Source of the DNA: Streptomyces sp. NBC_01214
Lineage (GTDB): Bacteria > Actinomycetota > Actinomycetes > Streptomycetales > Streptomycetaceae
Assembly: GCF_026340975.1 (NCBI RefSeq)
Contig: NZ_JAPEOS010000003.1
Span: forward strand, 310,001-374,000
Direction of reading: 5' to 3'
DNA length: 64,000 nucleotides
The translations under genes and the position numbers were made by a program. Under the pieces are notes generated by a model that saw nothing but the letters and a program-made list of their open reading frames with translations, was not told the origin of the DNA and ran no database searches. Shown one piece after another: positions 18,301 through 25,490 of the stretch; the first letter of the stretch is position 1, and each line of letters starts with the position of its first letter.

Positions 18301-20183
18301 GCGAGGTGGCCGTGGACGAAGTCGACCGCCGCCGCGTGCGGGACGACGACGCCCTTCGGCTCGCCCGTACTGCCCGAGGTGTACAGCAGGTACGCGGCGG
18401 ACGCCACCGGCACTGCTGCGCCCGCCCGGTCGCCGCGGATCCGGTCGCTCACCGCTCCCGGGTCGACCACGGACGGGAGGTCGTGCGGCAGCCGGTCGAG
18501 GCTGCCGGGCCCGGCGACGACCGTGCGCAGCCCCGCGTCGCGCACGATGTAGGCGATGCGCTCCGGCGGCAGGCCGGGGTCGAGCGGTACGTAGCAGCCG
18601 CCCGCTTTCAGGACGCCGAGCAGGGCCGCGACCATCGCGGGCGAGCGCTCCACGCACACGCCGACCGGCGTGCCCGGATCCACGGCCGGCCCCAGCCGGT
18701 CCGCGATGTCCTCGGCCCAGGCGTCGAGTTGACGGTAGGTCACTTCCTGGCCGGCGCAGATCACGGCGACCTTCCCGGGGGTGCGCGCCGCCTCCGCTTC
18801 GAAGCGGGTGTGCAGCAGCCCGTCCCCGGGCGCCGGGTCGGCGCCGCCCTCGGCGAAGGCGGCGAGGCGGGCCTCGTCCTCGGCGGTCAGGAAGGGCAGC
18901 GAGCCGACCGGGGCCTCGTCGTCGGCCGTGGCGAGCGCGACCAGGAAGCGGGTGAACCGCACGCGCAGCGCCTCGAGTTCCTCCGCGCCGACGTCGGCGG
19001 CGTCGCCCTCGGCCTGCACGGTCAGCGGGCTGTCGCCACCACGGTCGTAGACGTTGAGGGAGACGTGCTCCACCGGGCCGACCGAGAGGTTGTGCGCGGA
19101 GGCGGGAGCACCGGCGAAGGACAGCTCGTAGTCGAAGGACATGAGGTTGACGGCGGCGTCCCACAGCCGGGGCCCGGTTCCGGTGAACTCCTCGATCCGG
19201 TACCGCTGGTGGCGCAGGGCCTCCTTGATGCCGGCGGAGGTGCTGCGCAGCAGTTCCCCGACCGTGGTGTCCCCGGTCACCGCCAGCCGCAGCGGCAGGA
19301 CCTTGGAGAACATGCCGGGCGTCCGGCGGGCGTCCGGGGTGGTGCGGCCGGTGACCGGCAGGCCCAGGACCACGTCCTCGGTGGCGCCCGCGCGGTGCAG
19401 GTGGGCGGCGGCCGCGGCCATCACCAGCACGGACCAGCGCGTGCCGTGCCGGCGCGCGGCGTCGCGCAGGGTCCGGGCATCGGCGGGGTCGAGCTCGCCG
19501 CTCACCCGCACCGTGGTACCCGACGCGGGCGCCGGGACGCTGCCGGTGAAGGACACGGGCTCGGGGGCGCCGTCCAGTCGACGCCGCCAGAACTCCCGGT
19601 CCTCGGCGAGCCGTTCGGAGCGGGCGTACTCCTCCTCCCCGGCCACGATCCGCTCCCACGGCGTGCTCTCGGGGGCCGGTACGGGCTCGCCCGCGACCAG
19701 CGCCGAGTACACCTCGGCGGTCCGCCGGGCGAGGATCGAACCGGTGACCCCGTCCGCGACGAGGTGGTGGTAGCCCTGCATCCAGCGGTACGTCGCCGGA
19801 CCGGTCCGCACCAGGAGGTGCCGGCACACGTCACCGGTCGCCAGGTCCGTCGGCCGGGCCAGCTCGGCGCGCATCAGCCGATCGGACTCGGCGTCCGGGT
19901 CCGGGTGGTCGCTGACGTCGACCGTCGCCATCCGCAGCGGCGGCGGACCGGCGGGTATCTGGCACACCACACCGTCCACCTCGGCGAAGCGGACGCACAG
20001 CGTCTCGGTTCCGGCCACCATCGTGCGCACCGCCTCGGCGAGCAGCTCCGGATCCACCGCCCCGCGGATCTCCAGGTACTCGGCGATGGTGTAGTCGAGG
20101 CGGGTGGGGTCGAGCTGCTGCGCGAACCAGACGCCGTTCTGCGGCGGGGTCAGGGGCAGCGGCCCGCGGTCGTGAGTGGCCAT
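12321..20183 (-). CDS. Two-module NRPS (C-A-PCP-E, C-A-PCP), initiating synthetase of block 1
   Basis: This 2620-residue protein starts the block 1 peptide. It opens with a condensation domain (HHLVADG at residues 139-145) whose N-terminus resembles those of EntF/DhbF-type synthetases, which accept an acyl starter. The first A domain (TSGSTG near 598) has pocket residues D-V-L-D-S-G-A-V-S-K, closest to the Arg code, so a basic amino acid is inferred. Its carrier has the GGDSI form that usually precedes epimerases (near 1001), and an E domain follows (HHLAVDG near 1194, later GWFTTQYP and NYLGRF). A second C domain (HHIVWDG near 1692) fits the D-to-L type. The second A domain reads D-V-W-H-V-S-L-V-D-K, a standard Ser code. 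The last PCP is near 2548. A Gly-Ser-rich insert (about 18240-18290) interrupts the first A domain. The ATG is preceded by GAGGAG. Confidence 0.95.
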   Translation of the reverse strand: MATHDRGPLPLTPPQNGVWFAQQLDPTRLDYTIAEYLEIRGAVDPELLAEAVRTMVAGTETLCVRFAEVDGVVCQIPAGPPPLRMATVDVSDHPDPDAESDRLMRAELARPTDLATGDVCRHLLVRTGPATYRWMQGYHHLVADGVTGSILARRTAEVYSALVAGEPVPAPESTPWERIVAGEEEYARSERLAEDREFWRRRLDGAPEPVSFTGSVPAPASGTTVRVSGELDPADARTLRDAARRHGTRWSVLVMAAAAAHLHRAGATEDVVLGLPVTGRTTPDARRTPGMFSKVLPLRLAVTGDTTVGELLRSTSAGIKEALRHQRYRIEEFTGTGPRLWDAAVNLMSFDYELSFAGAPASAHNLSVGPVEHVSLNVYDRGGDSPLTVQAEGDAADVGAEELEALRVRFTRFLVALATADDEAPVGSLPFLTAEDEARLAAFAEGGADPAPGDGLLHTRFEAEAARTPGKVAVICAGQEVTYRQLDAWAEDIADRLGPAVDPGTPVGVCVERSPAMVAALLGVLKAGGCYVPLDPGLPPERIAYIVRDAGLRTVVAGPGSLDRLPHDLPSVVDPGAVSDRIRGDRAGAAVPVASAAYLLYTSGSTGEPKGVVVPHAAAVDFVHGHLALCGAADSGGSGSETDSGSGSGRTERFLGFASLSFDVSVLDVFGALLSGSTLVLATDAERVDVDRLQALLAEHAVTVADLPPALLPLLDPAALPALRFLSTGGEAPSGDAVDRWAVDGREVWNAYGPTEAAVSVTMHRVVPPSHGRIPPIGRPMANHRAYVVDRALRLLPPGATGELCVAGAGLARGYAGRAAMTADRFVPDPFCGVPGARMYRTGDLVRWSARGELEFLGRVDRQVKINGHRIELGEIEAVLGRQPSVGQAAVVVHAPAGGARRLVAFVAPPGDGGPAPEPELLAAELGRVLPGYMVPRSFVVVDRLPLTASGKVDRARLHVPEAADRPEHPERAYGATELALATLFSEALGAAATPDDNFFELGGDSIAALSLTSRARARGFSFTLREVFAHKTAAALAAAVGEPGHGSSRAAGPALPEHGPLPATPVMRWLLDGPGPIGRFSQSMVLALPEGADDATLVRVLQSVVDRHGALRLGVTAGPEGPLCTVGEPGSVDVSRLYRTVGVAGSDGSARTAIVAEAAREAAGQLDPAASVMLRAVRFDAGGASPDRLLLCVHHLAVDGVSWRILAADLAAAWEAAVAGLPLPAADGNDVPFRAWAHHLALQARSPEVLAELPFWRSTLETPGAGPDPREPWHRVPDPARDTAGTTRTLTLDLPAEVAGPLLAKVPGALRTGPAEVLLAGLVLAGHRLRSPGSAPGSLLVDLEGHGRVDRTGRHDLARTVGWFTTQYPVRFDLDGLDLDAAARGGDALAELVARIHAAVASVPDHGTGFGLLSRLDPRSAAQLSGLPRPRVLFNYLGRFSGGDGAPWSPAPEAGGLRADVDPAMPVEHALQIDAMAVDGADGPSFTAVVTHPQALLTDAEADALVAAWDEALRLLAGWTGAPRPRRLTPRDLPLVRLTQPETDALAARYPGLADVLPLSPLQEGLFFHSAFDTGAMDAYTGQIVLTLDGALAEDALRTACDRLLRRHTALRSAFTDQGLDRPVQIVVESAGAPWEAVDLGGLGAADRQREWERLLAADRARRFDLEQPPLVRFTLVRFGAGEHRLVMTNHHIVWDGWSSAVLLRELLTGYAEHAGPHGPGDTGPAAEGVPYRSHLDWLARQDDDAAQAAWSAALAGLEEPTLLGAADPNRIDALPERAPVELSAELTARLTARARAAGVTLNSVVQGLWAVLLGRVTGRDDVVFGGTVSGRTADVAGIEDMVGLLINTLPVRFRIREDEPLLAALARFQDEQAELMDHQHVGLAGIQRAAGLGALFDTTVVVENYPLDLESMRDLAGGPRLTGVEGSDATHYTVNLIVLPGERLRLHLDHRTDVLDARTARSLGEALERLLTAFADAPSTPVGEVDLLSDEQHRLIREWNGTAVPVPDTTLVELFERQVARTPGALATVFRGERLSYAELDARAELLAGQLCARGAGPERIVAVALHRSTEMVVSLLAVLKSGAAYLPVDPSLPADRIAYLLSDAEPVLLLADDAVAAALPAAADLPRLDPGAVHDGTTGAVRRAPLPAHPAYVIYTSGSTGRPKAVVVEHSAIVNRLLWMQDRYRLGADDRVLQKTPFGFDVSVWEFFWPLLTGAALVVAEPGGHKDPAYLSRVIQEEAVTTVHFVPSMLAAFVEDPQAGRCRSLRRVVCSGEALPEELKNRFLDVLDVPLHNLYGPTEAAVDVTHWDCRREDAGPVPIGRPIWNTSLYVLDPRGRPVPVGVAGELFLAGAGLARGYLRRPALTAERFPLDPFGPPGSRMYRTGDLARHRADGSVEYLGRTDDQVKIHGFRIELGEIETALGRLPGVGRAAVVVREDVPGERRLVGYVVPEAGADPAAVLDPEPMRAELARSLPKYMVPVLVVVDGLPVTANGKLDRRALPAPAAAAAATGYEAPAGETEELVAMVWASVLDAPRIGRHDDFFALGGHSLSATRVAARLRQALGLDLPLHTLFEQRTVAALAIAVETVLLAELEAEPAPFAAAADAVPSLVLQGETS

Positions 20184-20271
20184 GCGGTGGTCAGTCTCCT
20201 CAGTCGGATCGGTCGATCAACGACGACGTGAGGCCACTGTCCGCGACGGCCGGACGGTCCCGAAAGTCCCA

Positions 20272-21462
20272 CTAATACGCCTCTTGACGACACCCGATCC
20301 GCTCGGAGAAGTCCTCGGTACCGCGACCCCGTGACAGGTGGATCCAGGTGCTGCGGTCCGCGGCGCACCCCGCGCCGGACTCGGGAACGGCCGGAGCGGG
20401 CGCGGGTCGTGACATCGATGTCGGGACGACCGTACGGGGGGTCTCCGAGCCGTCGGGCGAGAGCAGTCCGTGCTGGTGGGCCAGGTAACCGAGCTGGAAG
20501 CGGCTCGTCGCGCCGAGCTGGCGCATGATGGCGGAGACGTGGCGCTGACAGGTGCGCACCGAGATGCCGAGGGCGCGGGCCGTGGCGCGGTCGTCGTCGC
20601 CCTGCATCAGGTGCTGGAGCACGGATCGTTTCGTCTGGTCGGCGACGTCCTGGATGAAGGCCTTCTCGCGCGGTTTGCCGATGCGTTCGCCGGTCGCCCA
20701 CAGCAGGTCGAACAGCTCGGCGACGAACGTGACCAGGTCCGGGCTGCGGACGAGCAGCGCCCCGCCCGCGGTCTCCGGGAGCGGGAGGGCGAGCAGGGAC
20801 CGGTCGAAGACCAGGCACCGGGCCAGACCGCCGGAGACCGTCCTCGCCTCGGCCCCGAGAGCCGCCAGCTCCGTCTCGTACCGCACGGTCGACGGGTCGA
20901 ACCGGGCCGAGTGTTGGTACAGCGTGCGTACGGGGACACCACGGGAGAGCAGGTCCCGGTGCCGGACGCGGGCGCGGCGCTGTTCGGCCTCGGGCAGGGG
21001 TCCGCCCGGCTGGGCGCAGAGCACCTCCTGCGTGCACGCGGCGGACTGCCGGTCGAGGATGCGCTGGAGTTCGTCCGCCGACTCGATGCGCTCCAGCGGC
21101 GGCCCCTCCAGGGTGCGTTGGCGTGCGGCGTGCACGATGGCCAGTTCCGCGAGCTGCCCCCGCATGCGCAGCAGGTCGAGCTGGGCCCCCTGGACGCGTT
21201 CCTCCCACTGCTTGAGCAAGCGCGCGGACACGTCGGTGGGGTTGGTGGCTGCAAAGCAGTCGGGGCCGGTCTGCTGCACCAGGCCGCTGGCGACGAGGGC
21301 GTCGAGGGAACGGGCCATGGCGTCGGGTTCCGCCCGGGCGAGCACCTGGCTTCCCTGGAGGGGGCCGTGTTCTGCGAACTCCCGGTAGAGGTCCATCTCC
21401 TCGGACGTGAGCTCCCGGGGTCGGTCACGGTCCTGCGGGCGTTTCGGCGCGCCTGGTTTCAT
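20272..21462 (-). CDS. LuxR-type HTH transcriptional regulator beside the NRPS operon
   Basis: This 396-residue protein carries a C-terminal LuxR-type helix-turn-helix around residues 305-350 (ARALGISVRTCQRHVSAIM). The N-terminal part has a winged-helix-like segment (residues 15-65, deciding between sequences after a SLDALVASGLV helix) and a central domain of the type seen in TrmB-like or PLD-like actinomycete regulators. It ends 88 bases upstream of the first NRPS gene on the same strand, so it is probably the pathway activator of block 1. It is a distant paralogue of the two regulators at 59995-61667, sharing the RTxxRHVxxIMxxLGxxSRFQ core. The C-terminal 45 residues after the HTH are a non-conserved tail. 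Effector and DNA target are unknown. Confidence 0.85.
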   Translation of the reverse strand: MKPGAPKRPQDRDRPRELTSEEMDLYREFAEHGPLQGSQVLARAEPDAMARSLDALVASGLVQQTGPDCFAATNPTDVSARLLKQWEERVQGAQLDLLRMRGQLAELAIVHAARQRTLEGPPLERIESADELQRILDRQSAACTQEVLCAQPGGPLPEAEQRRARVRHRDLLSRGVPVRTLYQHSARFDPSTVRYETELAALGAEARTVSGGLARCLVFDRSLLALPLPETAGGALLVRSPDLVTFVAELFDLLWATGERIGKPREKAFIQDVADQTKRSVLQHLMQGDDDRATARALGISVRTCQRHVSAIMRQLGATSRFQLGYLAHQHGLLSPDGSETPRTVVPTSMSRPAPAPAVPESGAGCAADRSTWIHLSRGRGTEDFSERIGCRQEAY

Positions 21463-21892
21463 TTCGCTGCCCTCTCCTTCGCATCCGTCGCGATCGCGAT
21501 GCTAGGAGACTCCGCTCCGGCCCCGCCGCCCCAGGAACATGTATCAGACATGCTTTCCGTGTGCGGGTCTTGCCGGGAGGTCGGCGCAAGTTCCTTGATC
21601 CGTAGCGGAATTCGCCGCCCGCCGCGAACCGGTGAGCCGGAGGACGTGCCTCCGCGGGGATGGCCGGAAGACGTAGGACCCCGCTTGAAAGTTTCAGCAA
21701 GTCCTTGCTGTCGTCTTTCTGACAGTCGGTAAGACGACGGTCGCACCCCATTGGCGGGCGGCCGCCTCCCCCTCGATGCTGGGACGGGGCGAGCCGATCG
21801 GGGCTGCGCACCGTGCAGGAAAGGCGCGAACGCATGGATCCCAGACGACCGGCGGGCCCCGCCTGTCGGGGCCGCCCGGGCCGCCGCCGGGC
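21463..21892. other. Intergenic region with promoter-like elements, no supported gene
   Basis: No reading frame here has a convincing start and coding bias. The region holds the upstream DNA of the LuxR-type gene, a perfect palindrome (21695-21710) and, on the plus strand, an AGGAAAGG followed by an ATG at 21835 that runs into the antisense of the DeoR gene. That last arrangement looks like the start of a lost gene, but nothing more can be recognised. Confidence 0.5.
21695..21710. promoter_or_regulatory. Perfect palindrome CAGCAAG-TC-CTTGCTG
   Basis: A 7-base inverted repeat with a 2-base centre lies about 235 bases upstream of the LuxR-type gene, in a locally less GC-rich stretch. Operators with GCAAG and CTTGC half sites are known for LacI/MalR-type sugar repressors in Streptomyces, so this may be a carbon-source control site. 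The target gene is uncertain. Confidence 0.45.
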
Positions 21893-22660
21893 TCAGCCGT
21901 CCGCCGGGTGGACCACCTCGACCCCCTGGTCGCGCAGTCCCTCGACCGCGGGGGAGTCCGCGGGGGCGTCCGTCACGACGAGGGCGATCTCCTCCATGGA
22001 GCAGATGCGGCCCAGCGCCGCGCGGCCGATCTTGTCGGCCGTCGCGACGAGGATCACGCGCTGCGCCGCGGCGACCGCCGCCCGCTTCACCTGGACGTCG
22101 TCGAGGTTGTAGGCGGTGGCGCCCTGGACGGGGTCGACACCGCAGCAGCCCAGGATGAACGTGTCGAAGCACAGGTCCTTGAAGGTCTGCACGGGCGCGT
22201 GGCCGTAGAAGGACAGCTCCTCGGGGCGCACCTGTCCGCCGGGCATCACCAGTTGGATGCCGGGGTGTGCGGACAGGGTGAAGGCGGCGTGCAGTGAGAG
22301 GGGTGCGACGGTGAGCTGGCGGTCCGCCATGGCCTTGGCGATGGCCACGGCGGTCGTGCCCGTGTCCAGCGCGACGGTCTCGCCGTCGGTGAGCAGTTCG
22401 ACCACGGCGCGCGCCAGTCGCTCCTTGGTCTGCGTCCCGGACATGGCCCGGATCGCGTAGGGGGGCTCGACGCCGCCGGGCAGGCTGCTCACCGCGCCGC
22501 CGCGCACGCGGCGCAGTGCTCCCCGGGACTCCAGGACCTCCAGGTCCCGGCGGACGGTCATCTCGGACGCCCCGGTGGCCAGGGCCAGCTCGGCCACCGT
22601 CGCGCGGTTCTGCTGCACGAGCAGTTCCACGACGAACTTGTGCCTCTCCATCACGTTCAT
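21893..22660 (-). CDS. DeoR/GlpR-family sugar-responsive repressor
   Basis: This 255-residue protein has the family N-terminal HTH (residues 5-57, with ATVAELALATGASEMTVRRDLEVLESRGALRRVRGGAV) and a DeoRC sensor domain (about 75-235). The latter includes the LDTGTTAVAIA phosphate-sugar binding loop and the conserved VATADKIGR segment near residue 205. Members repress sugar transport and catabolism genes and are released by a sugar phosphate. It is divergent from the sugar MFS gene at 22831, with paired repeats in the 170-base gap. It therefore probably controls that operon, and possibly the azasugar cassette downstream, by sensing the phosphorylated sugar precursor. The ATG at 22660 gives the normal family length; a second ATG three codons later is possible. 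Confidence 0.92.
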   Translation of the reverse strand: MNVMERHKFVVELLVQQNRATVAELALATGASEMTVRRDLEVLESRGALRRVRGGAVSSLPGGVEPPYAIRAMSGTQTKERLARAVVELLTDGETVALDTGTTAVAIAKAMADRQLTVAPLSLHAAFTLSAHPGIQLVMPGGQVRPEELSFYGHAPVQTFKDLCFDTFILGCCGVDPVQGATAYNLDDVQVKRAAVAAAQRVILVATADKIGRAALGRICSMEEIALVVTDAPADSPAVEGLRDQGVEVVHPADG

Positions 22661-22712
22661 GTGTCTGCTTTTAGCACAGATGAGGGCGGAGGACTGTCGG
22701 GATGTGCGTTTC

Positions 22713-22741
22713 GAACATTCAAACTGTTGAAATGAACATTC
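22713..22741. promoter_or_regulatory. Candidate DeoR operator: paired GAACATTC repeats
   Basis: GAACATTC occurs at 22713-22720 and again at 22734-22741, 21 bases apart (two helical turns). A near-palindrome (CATTCAA-ACTG-TTGAAATG) lies between them. The stretch is strikingly AT-rich for this genome and sits between the divergent DeoR and MFS genes, where autoregulation is expected. Confidence 0.55.
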
Positions 22742-22830
22742 GCGGTGTGTAGCTTGAGTGAAGTAGTGGGGACTTCCTGCTGCTGTGAACGTTGATCGTG
22801 TTCATTCGGCCATGACCAATGAGGAGAGCC

Positions 22831-24066
22831 ATGACCGCCAGCCCTGAGGCCGACCTGCCAGAGGGAGGGAAACCCCTCCTCACCACCGTCGCGATCGTCG
22901 CCTCGTGCCTGGCGTTCGTGGTGATCGGCGCCCTCCAGGCGCTCTACGGTCCGGCGATCCCGGCCCTGCGCGACGAGTTCGGCATCAGTCCGGCCGTGGC
23001 CGGGCTCAGCCTCAGCGCCCACTTCGTCGGCGCCCTCCTCGGGGTGCTGATCTACCACCTCCTGCGGGGCCGCCTGAACAACCGGGTGCTGCTCGGCGGC
23101 TCCTACGTGCTGATGGCGCTCGGCGCCGCCGCCTTCGCCTTCTCCCCGAGCTGGGCCCTCGCCCTCGCCGGCACGTTCGTCATCGGCCTGGGCTTCGGCG
23201 GCATCGACTACGGCCTCAACCAGCTCTTCGCCGTCGGCTTCGGCCACCGCAGCACCGCCATGCTCAACCTGCTGAACGGGCACTTCGGCATCGGCGCGAT
23301 CGCCGGCCCCGCACTGATCGGCTGGCTCGGCGCGGACAGCTATCCGGAGATCTTCGTCGGCACCGGCGTGATCAGCCTGCTGATCCTCGTGACCCTCGGC
23401 GGGGTGGCCGCTCGGGAGCCCGCCCCGGCCCCCGTGGACGGCGCCCCGGCAGGAGGCGCCCGGGTGCTCCCGATCATCGCGGTGTTCATCGGCATCTACG
23501 TCCTGCACGTCGCCATCGAGACCGGCGTCGGCGGCTGGGAGCCCACCCACCTCGAAGCCGTCGGGTACGGGGCCGCCACCGCCGCGACCGCGACCTCCGC
23601 CTACTGGGCCGCCATGACCCTCGGCCGGTTCGTCGCCGCGCCGATCAGCCTGCGCTGGTCCGCGCCGTCGATCCTCCTCGTCTGCTGCATCGGCATGGCC
23701 GGCTTCCTCCTCCTGGCGACGGTCCCGGCGTTCGCCCCGTACGCGTACTTCGGCGTCGGCCTGATGATCGCGCCGATCTTCCCGACCTGCCTGCCCTGGC
23801 TGAACCGCGCCGTGCCCGGCGTGGGAGCCGCCGGCGCCTACGTGATCGCCGCCTCGATGATCGGCGGCGTGGCGTTCCCGCCGCTGCTCGGCGCCGTCAT
23901 CGACACGATGGAGGTGAAGACGGTGCCGCTCCTGCTGTTCCTGCTCGCCGTCGTCTGCGGCGTGCTGAGCCTGTGGCTGCGCCGCAACGCCCCCGACCCC
24001 GGTGGCGTGCCGGGCCCGCGCGACTCCGGGCGTACGGACGCCGTCACCGCCCCCCTGAACCCGTAG
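22831..24066 (+). CDS. MFS sugar transporter (fucose permease-like)
   Basis: This 411-residue membrane protein has about 12 hydrophobic helices and the general look of the FucP/sugar MFS group, including a GIDYGLNQLF segment near residue 125 and an HFGIGAIAGP segment near 150 that match conserved helix 4-5 regions. It is divergent from the DeoR regulator and is followed by a HAD phosphatase after 18 bases, so it probably imports a sugar or moves a sugar-like product. Earlier in-frame ATG codons exist at 22819, but the start at 22831 has GAGGAGAG directly upstream and is preferred. The substrate is not shown by sequence. Confidence 0.85.
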   Translation: MTASPEADLPEGGKPLLTTVAIVASCLAFVVIGALQALYGPAIPALRDEFGISPAVAGLSLSAHFVGALLGVLIYHLLRGRLNNRVLLGGSYVLMALGAAAFAFSPSWALALAGTFVIGLGFGGIDYGLNQLFAVGFGHRSTAMLNLLNGHFGIGAIAGPALIGWLGADSYPEIFVGTGVISLLILVTLGGVAAREPAPAPVDGAPAGGARVLPIIAVFIGIYVLHVAIETGVGGWEPTHLEAVGYGAATAATATSAYWAAMTLGRFVAAPISLRWSAPSILLVCCIGMAGFLLLATVPAFAPYAYFGVGLMIAPIFPTCLPWLNRAVPGVGAAGAYVIAASMIGGVAFPPLLGAVIDTMEVKTVPLLLFLLAVVCGVLSLWLRRNAPDPGGVPGPRDSGRTDAVTAPLNP

Positions 24067-24084
24067 AACGTGAGGAACCGAAGG

Positions 24085-24687
24085 ATGAAAGCCGTCCTAT
24101 TCGACATGTTCGGTGTCATCGCTCGTGTCCAGTCGCCCGAGTCCACGGCCGTCCTGGAACGCACGGCCGGGGCCGACCCCGACCGCTTCTGGGCGGCGTA
24201 CTGGTCCGAACGGCCCCCCTACGACCGCGGCGAGGTCACCGGGCCCGGCTACTGGCAGGCGGTCTTCGCGCACCTGGACGTCCCGCTCGACGGGCGGCTG
24301 ACCGAGGAACTGACCGCTGCCGACCTCGCCAGCTGGAGCGAGATCGACCCGCGCATGGTGGACCTGCTCGGCCTCCTCGCCGACAAGGGGCTCGTGCTCG
24401 GTCTCCTCTCCAACATCCCCGAGGACCTGGCCGCCCGGTACGAGGCCACCCAGCCGTGGCTGGAGCGGTTCGCGGTCCGCGGACTCTCCTGCCGGATCGG
24501 CAGCGCCAAGCCCGAACCCGCCGCCTACGAGTGGTGCGTCCAGGCACTCGGACTGCCGCCCGAAGAGGTCCTGTTCGTCGACGACCGGGACGAGAACGTG
24601 GCCGCGGCACGCAGACTCGGCCTCCAGGGGCACGTGTTCACCTCGCCGGAAGAACTACTGGGCGCGCTGGAGGCGGCGTTGACGTGA
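24085..24687 (+). CDS. HAD-superfamily hydrolase
   Basis: This 200-residue enzyme has the HAD motifs. Motif I is FDMFG with nucleophile Asp7, motif II a serine in LLSNIP (near residue 112), motif III a lysine in SAKPEPAAYE (near 140) and motif IV VDDRDEN (near 165). The residue two after the nucleophile is Phe rather than the Asp of classical phosphatases, so either phosphatase or dehalogenase-like chemistry is possible. Its place after a sugar transporter and before an azasugar-type cassette suggests removal of phosphate from a sugar phosphate, but this is inference. The start at 24085 is chosen because homologues begin with this MKAVLFD strand. A GTG at 24070 would add five residues. Confidence 0.85.
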   Translation: MKAVLFDMFGVIARVQSPESTAVLERTAGADPDRFWAAYWSERPPYDRGEVTGPGYWQAVFAHLDVPLDGRLTEELTAADLASWSEIDPRMVDLLGLLADKGLVLGLLSNIPEDLAARYEATQPWLERFAVRGLSCRIGSAKPEPAAYEWCVQALGLPPEEVLFVDDRDENVAAARRLGLQGHVFTSPEELLGALEAALT

Positions 24688-25490
24688 CGGCCCCCGCGCA
24701 GCTCTACGCCCTGTGCGCCGCCGCGCACGGCGACTTCCCGCCGCCGCGCCGCGCGGCCGAGACCGGCCGGGGCCTCGCCGGTGCGCTGTTGCTCCAGGGT
24801 GTGCTGGCCGGCCGGCTGGACCTGTACGAAGACCGGGTCCGGCCGACCGGCCGGGGCCGCCGCGGCGACCCGGTGCTGGACGCCTTCCTGGCGCACGTCG
24901 AGCGTTCCCCCCGGGACCGGGCGCCCACCGACTGGGTGGAACGCCTGGGCCGTCTCTTTTGGATCTTGTCGGCCGAGCCCACGGCGTCCGGTGCCATGGG
25001 GTCTCCCCAGGCCCGCAGGGCCGAGGGGAAGCATGGCAAGGCGGAGGTGCGCACCGTGTACTGGGCGTACTCGGGCGCCCCGACAACGCGGCCAGGTGCG
25101 GTGCCGGGCGTCGCGGGCCCGGCAAGATCCGAAAGAGACGGCCCAGGTCCCGAGGCGCTCGCCGCCCCCCGCCCCGGACTGCTCCCGGGCGGTGCCGAAC
25201 CGCCCGGACGGCGCGCCGGGATCCGGCCCCGCGAGGCGCTGCAACGGGTGCGGGGGGCGGTGGCGGAGCCCGACCGCTCCGCCCTCCACGCGGTGGCCGC
25301 GGGCGCCCTGCTCGCGGCGTCCGGACTGCACGACCTGTGCTGGCCCGCCCTCTCCCGGGACGAGGCGTCCAGGCGCACCCTGCGGGCCGTGGCCGCGCTG
25401 GGGCCCGCGGGGCTGCCCGTCGCGCGCGCCGCGACGGCCGTGTCCCGTTCCCTGAGCGGCTCCGCCGGCGCTCTCGCCTTTCCCGGCTAG
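24684..25490 (+). CDS. GPP34-family protein interrupted by a MITE-like insertion
   Basis: The GTG start overlaps the HAD stop as GTGA. The 268-residue product resembles the GPP34 (Golgi phosphoprotein 3-like) family, which in actinomycetes are small helical phosphoinositide-binding-type proteins of unclear role. It shows the GLAGALLLQGVLAGRLDL helix (near residue 30), the GDPVLDAFLAHV helix (near 60) and a WVERL segment (near 85), then family-like C-terminal helices (about 185-265). Between residues about 88 and 154 the sequence is unrelated, and the corresponding DNA (24945-25146) is bounded by 30-base inverted repeats. Removing it would join WVERLG to PEALAAP. The insertion has left an open frame, so a lengthened protein could still be made, though its function is doubtful. 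Confidence 0.7.
   Translation: MTAPAQLYALCAAAHGDFPPPRRAAETGRGLAGALLLQGVLAGRLDLYEDRVRPTGRGRRGDPVLDAFLAHVERSPRDRAPTDWVERLGRLFWILSAEPTASGAMGSPQARRAEGKHGKAEVRTVYWAYSGAPTTRPGAVPGVAGPARSERDGPGPEALAAPRPGLLPGGAEPPGRRAGIRPREALQRVRGAVAEPDRSALHAVAAGALLAASGLHDLCWPALSRDEASRRTLRAVAALGPAGLPVARAATAVSRSLSGSAGALAFPG
24945..25146. mobile_element. MITE-like element with 30-bp terminal inverted repeats
   Basis: The sequence CTGGGCCGTCTCTTTTGGAT and its continuation (24945-24974) is repeated inverted at 25117-25146, with only three differences across 30 bases. The element is about 202 bases and encodes no transposase, as expected for a non-autonomous MITE. It lies inside the GPP34-like gene. The exact ends and target duplication are unclear because CTGGGC and GCCCAG are themselves complementary. 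Confidence 0.75.

Noticed and set aside
1..20183. Block 1 as a catechol siderophore cluster
   Set aside because: The starter C domain and exporter look EntF/EntS-like, but there are no dihydroxybenzoate genes, hydroxylases for hydroxamates, or iron-uptake genes in the window, so the call is not supported.
22657..23550. Minus-strand frame of about 297 codons antisense to the sugar MFS and running into the DeoR start
   Set aside because: Its protein is Gly/Asp/Glu/Arg-rich without domains, and the plus-strand frame is a clear membrane transporter. It would also occupy the DeoR-MFS promoter.
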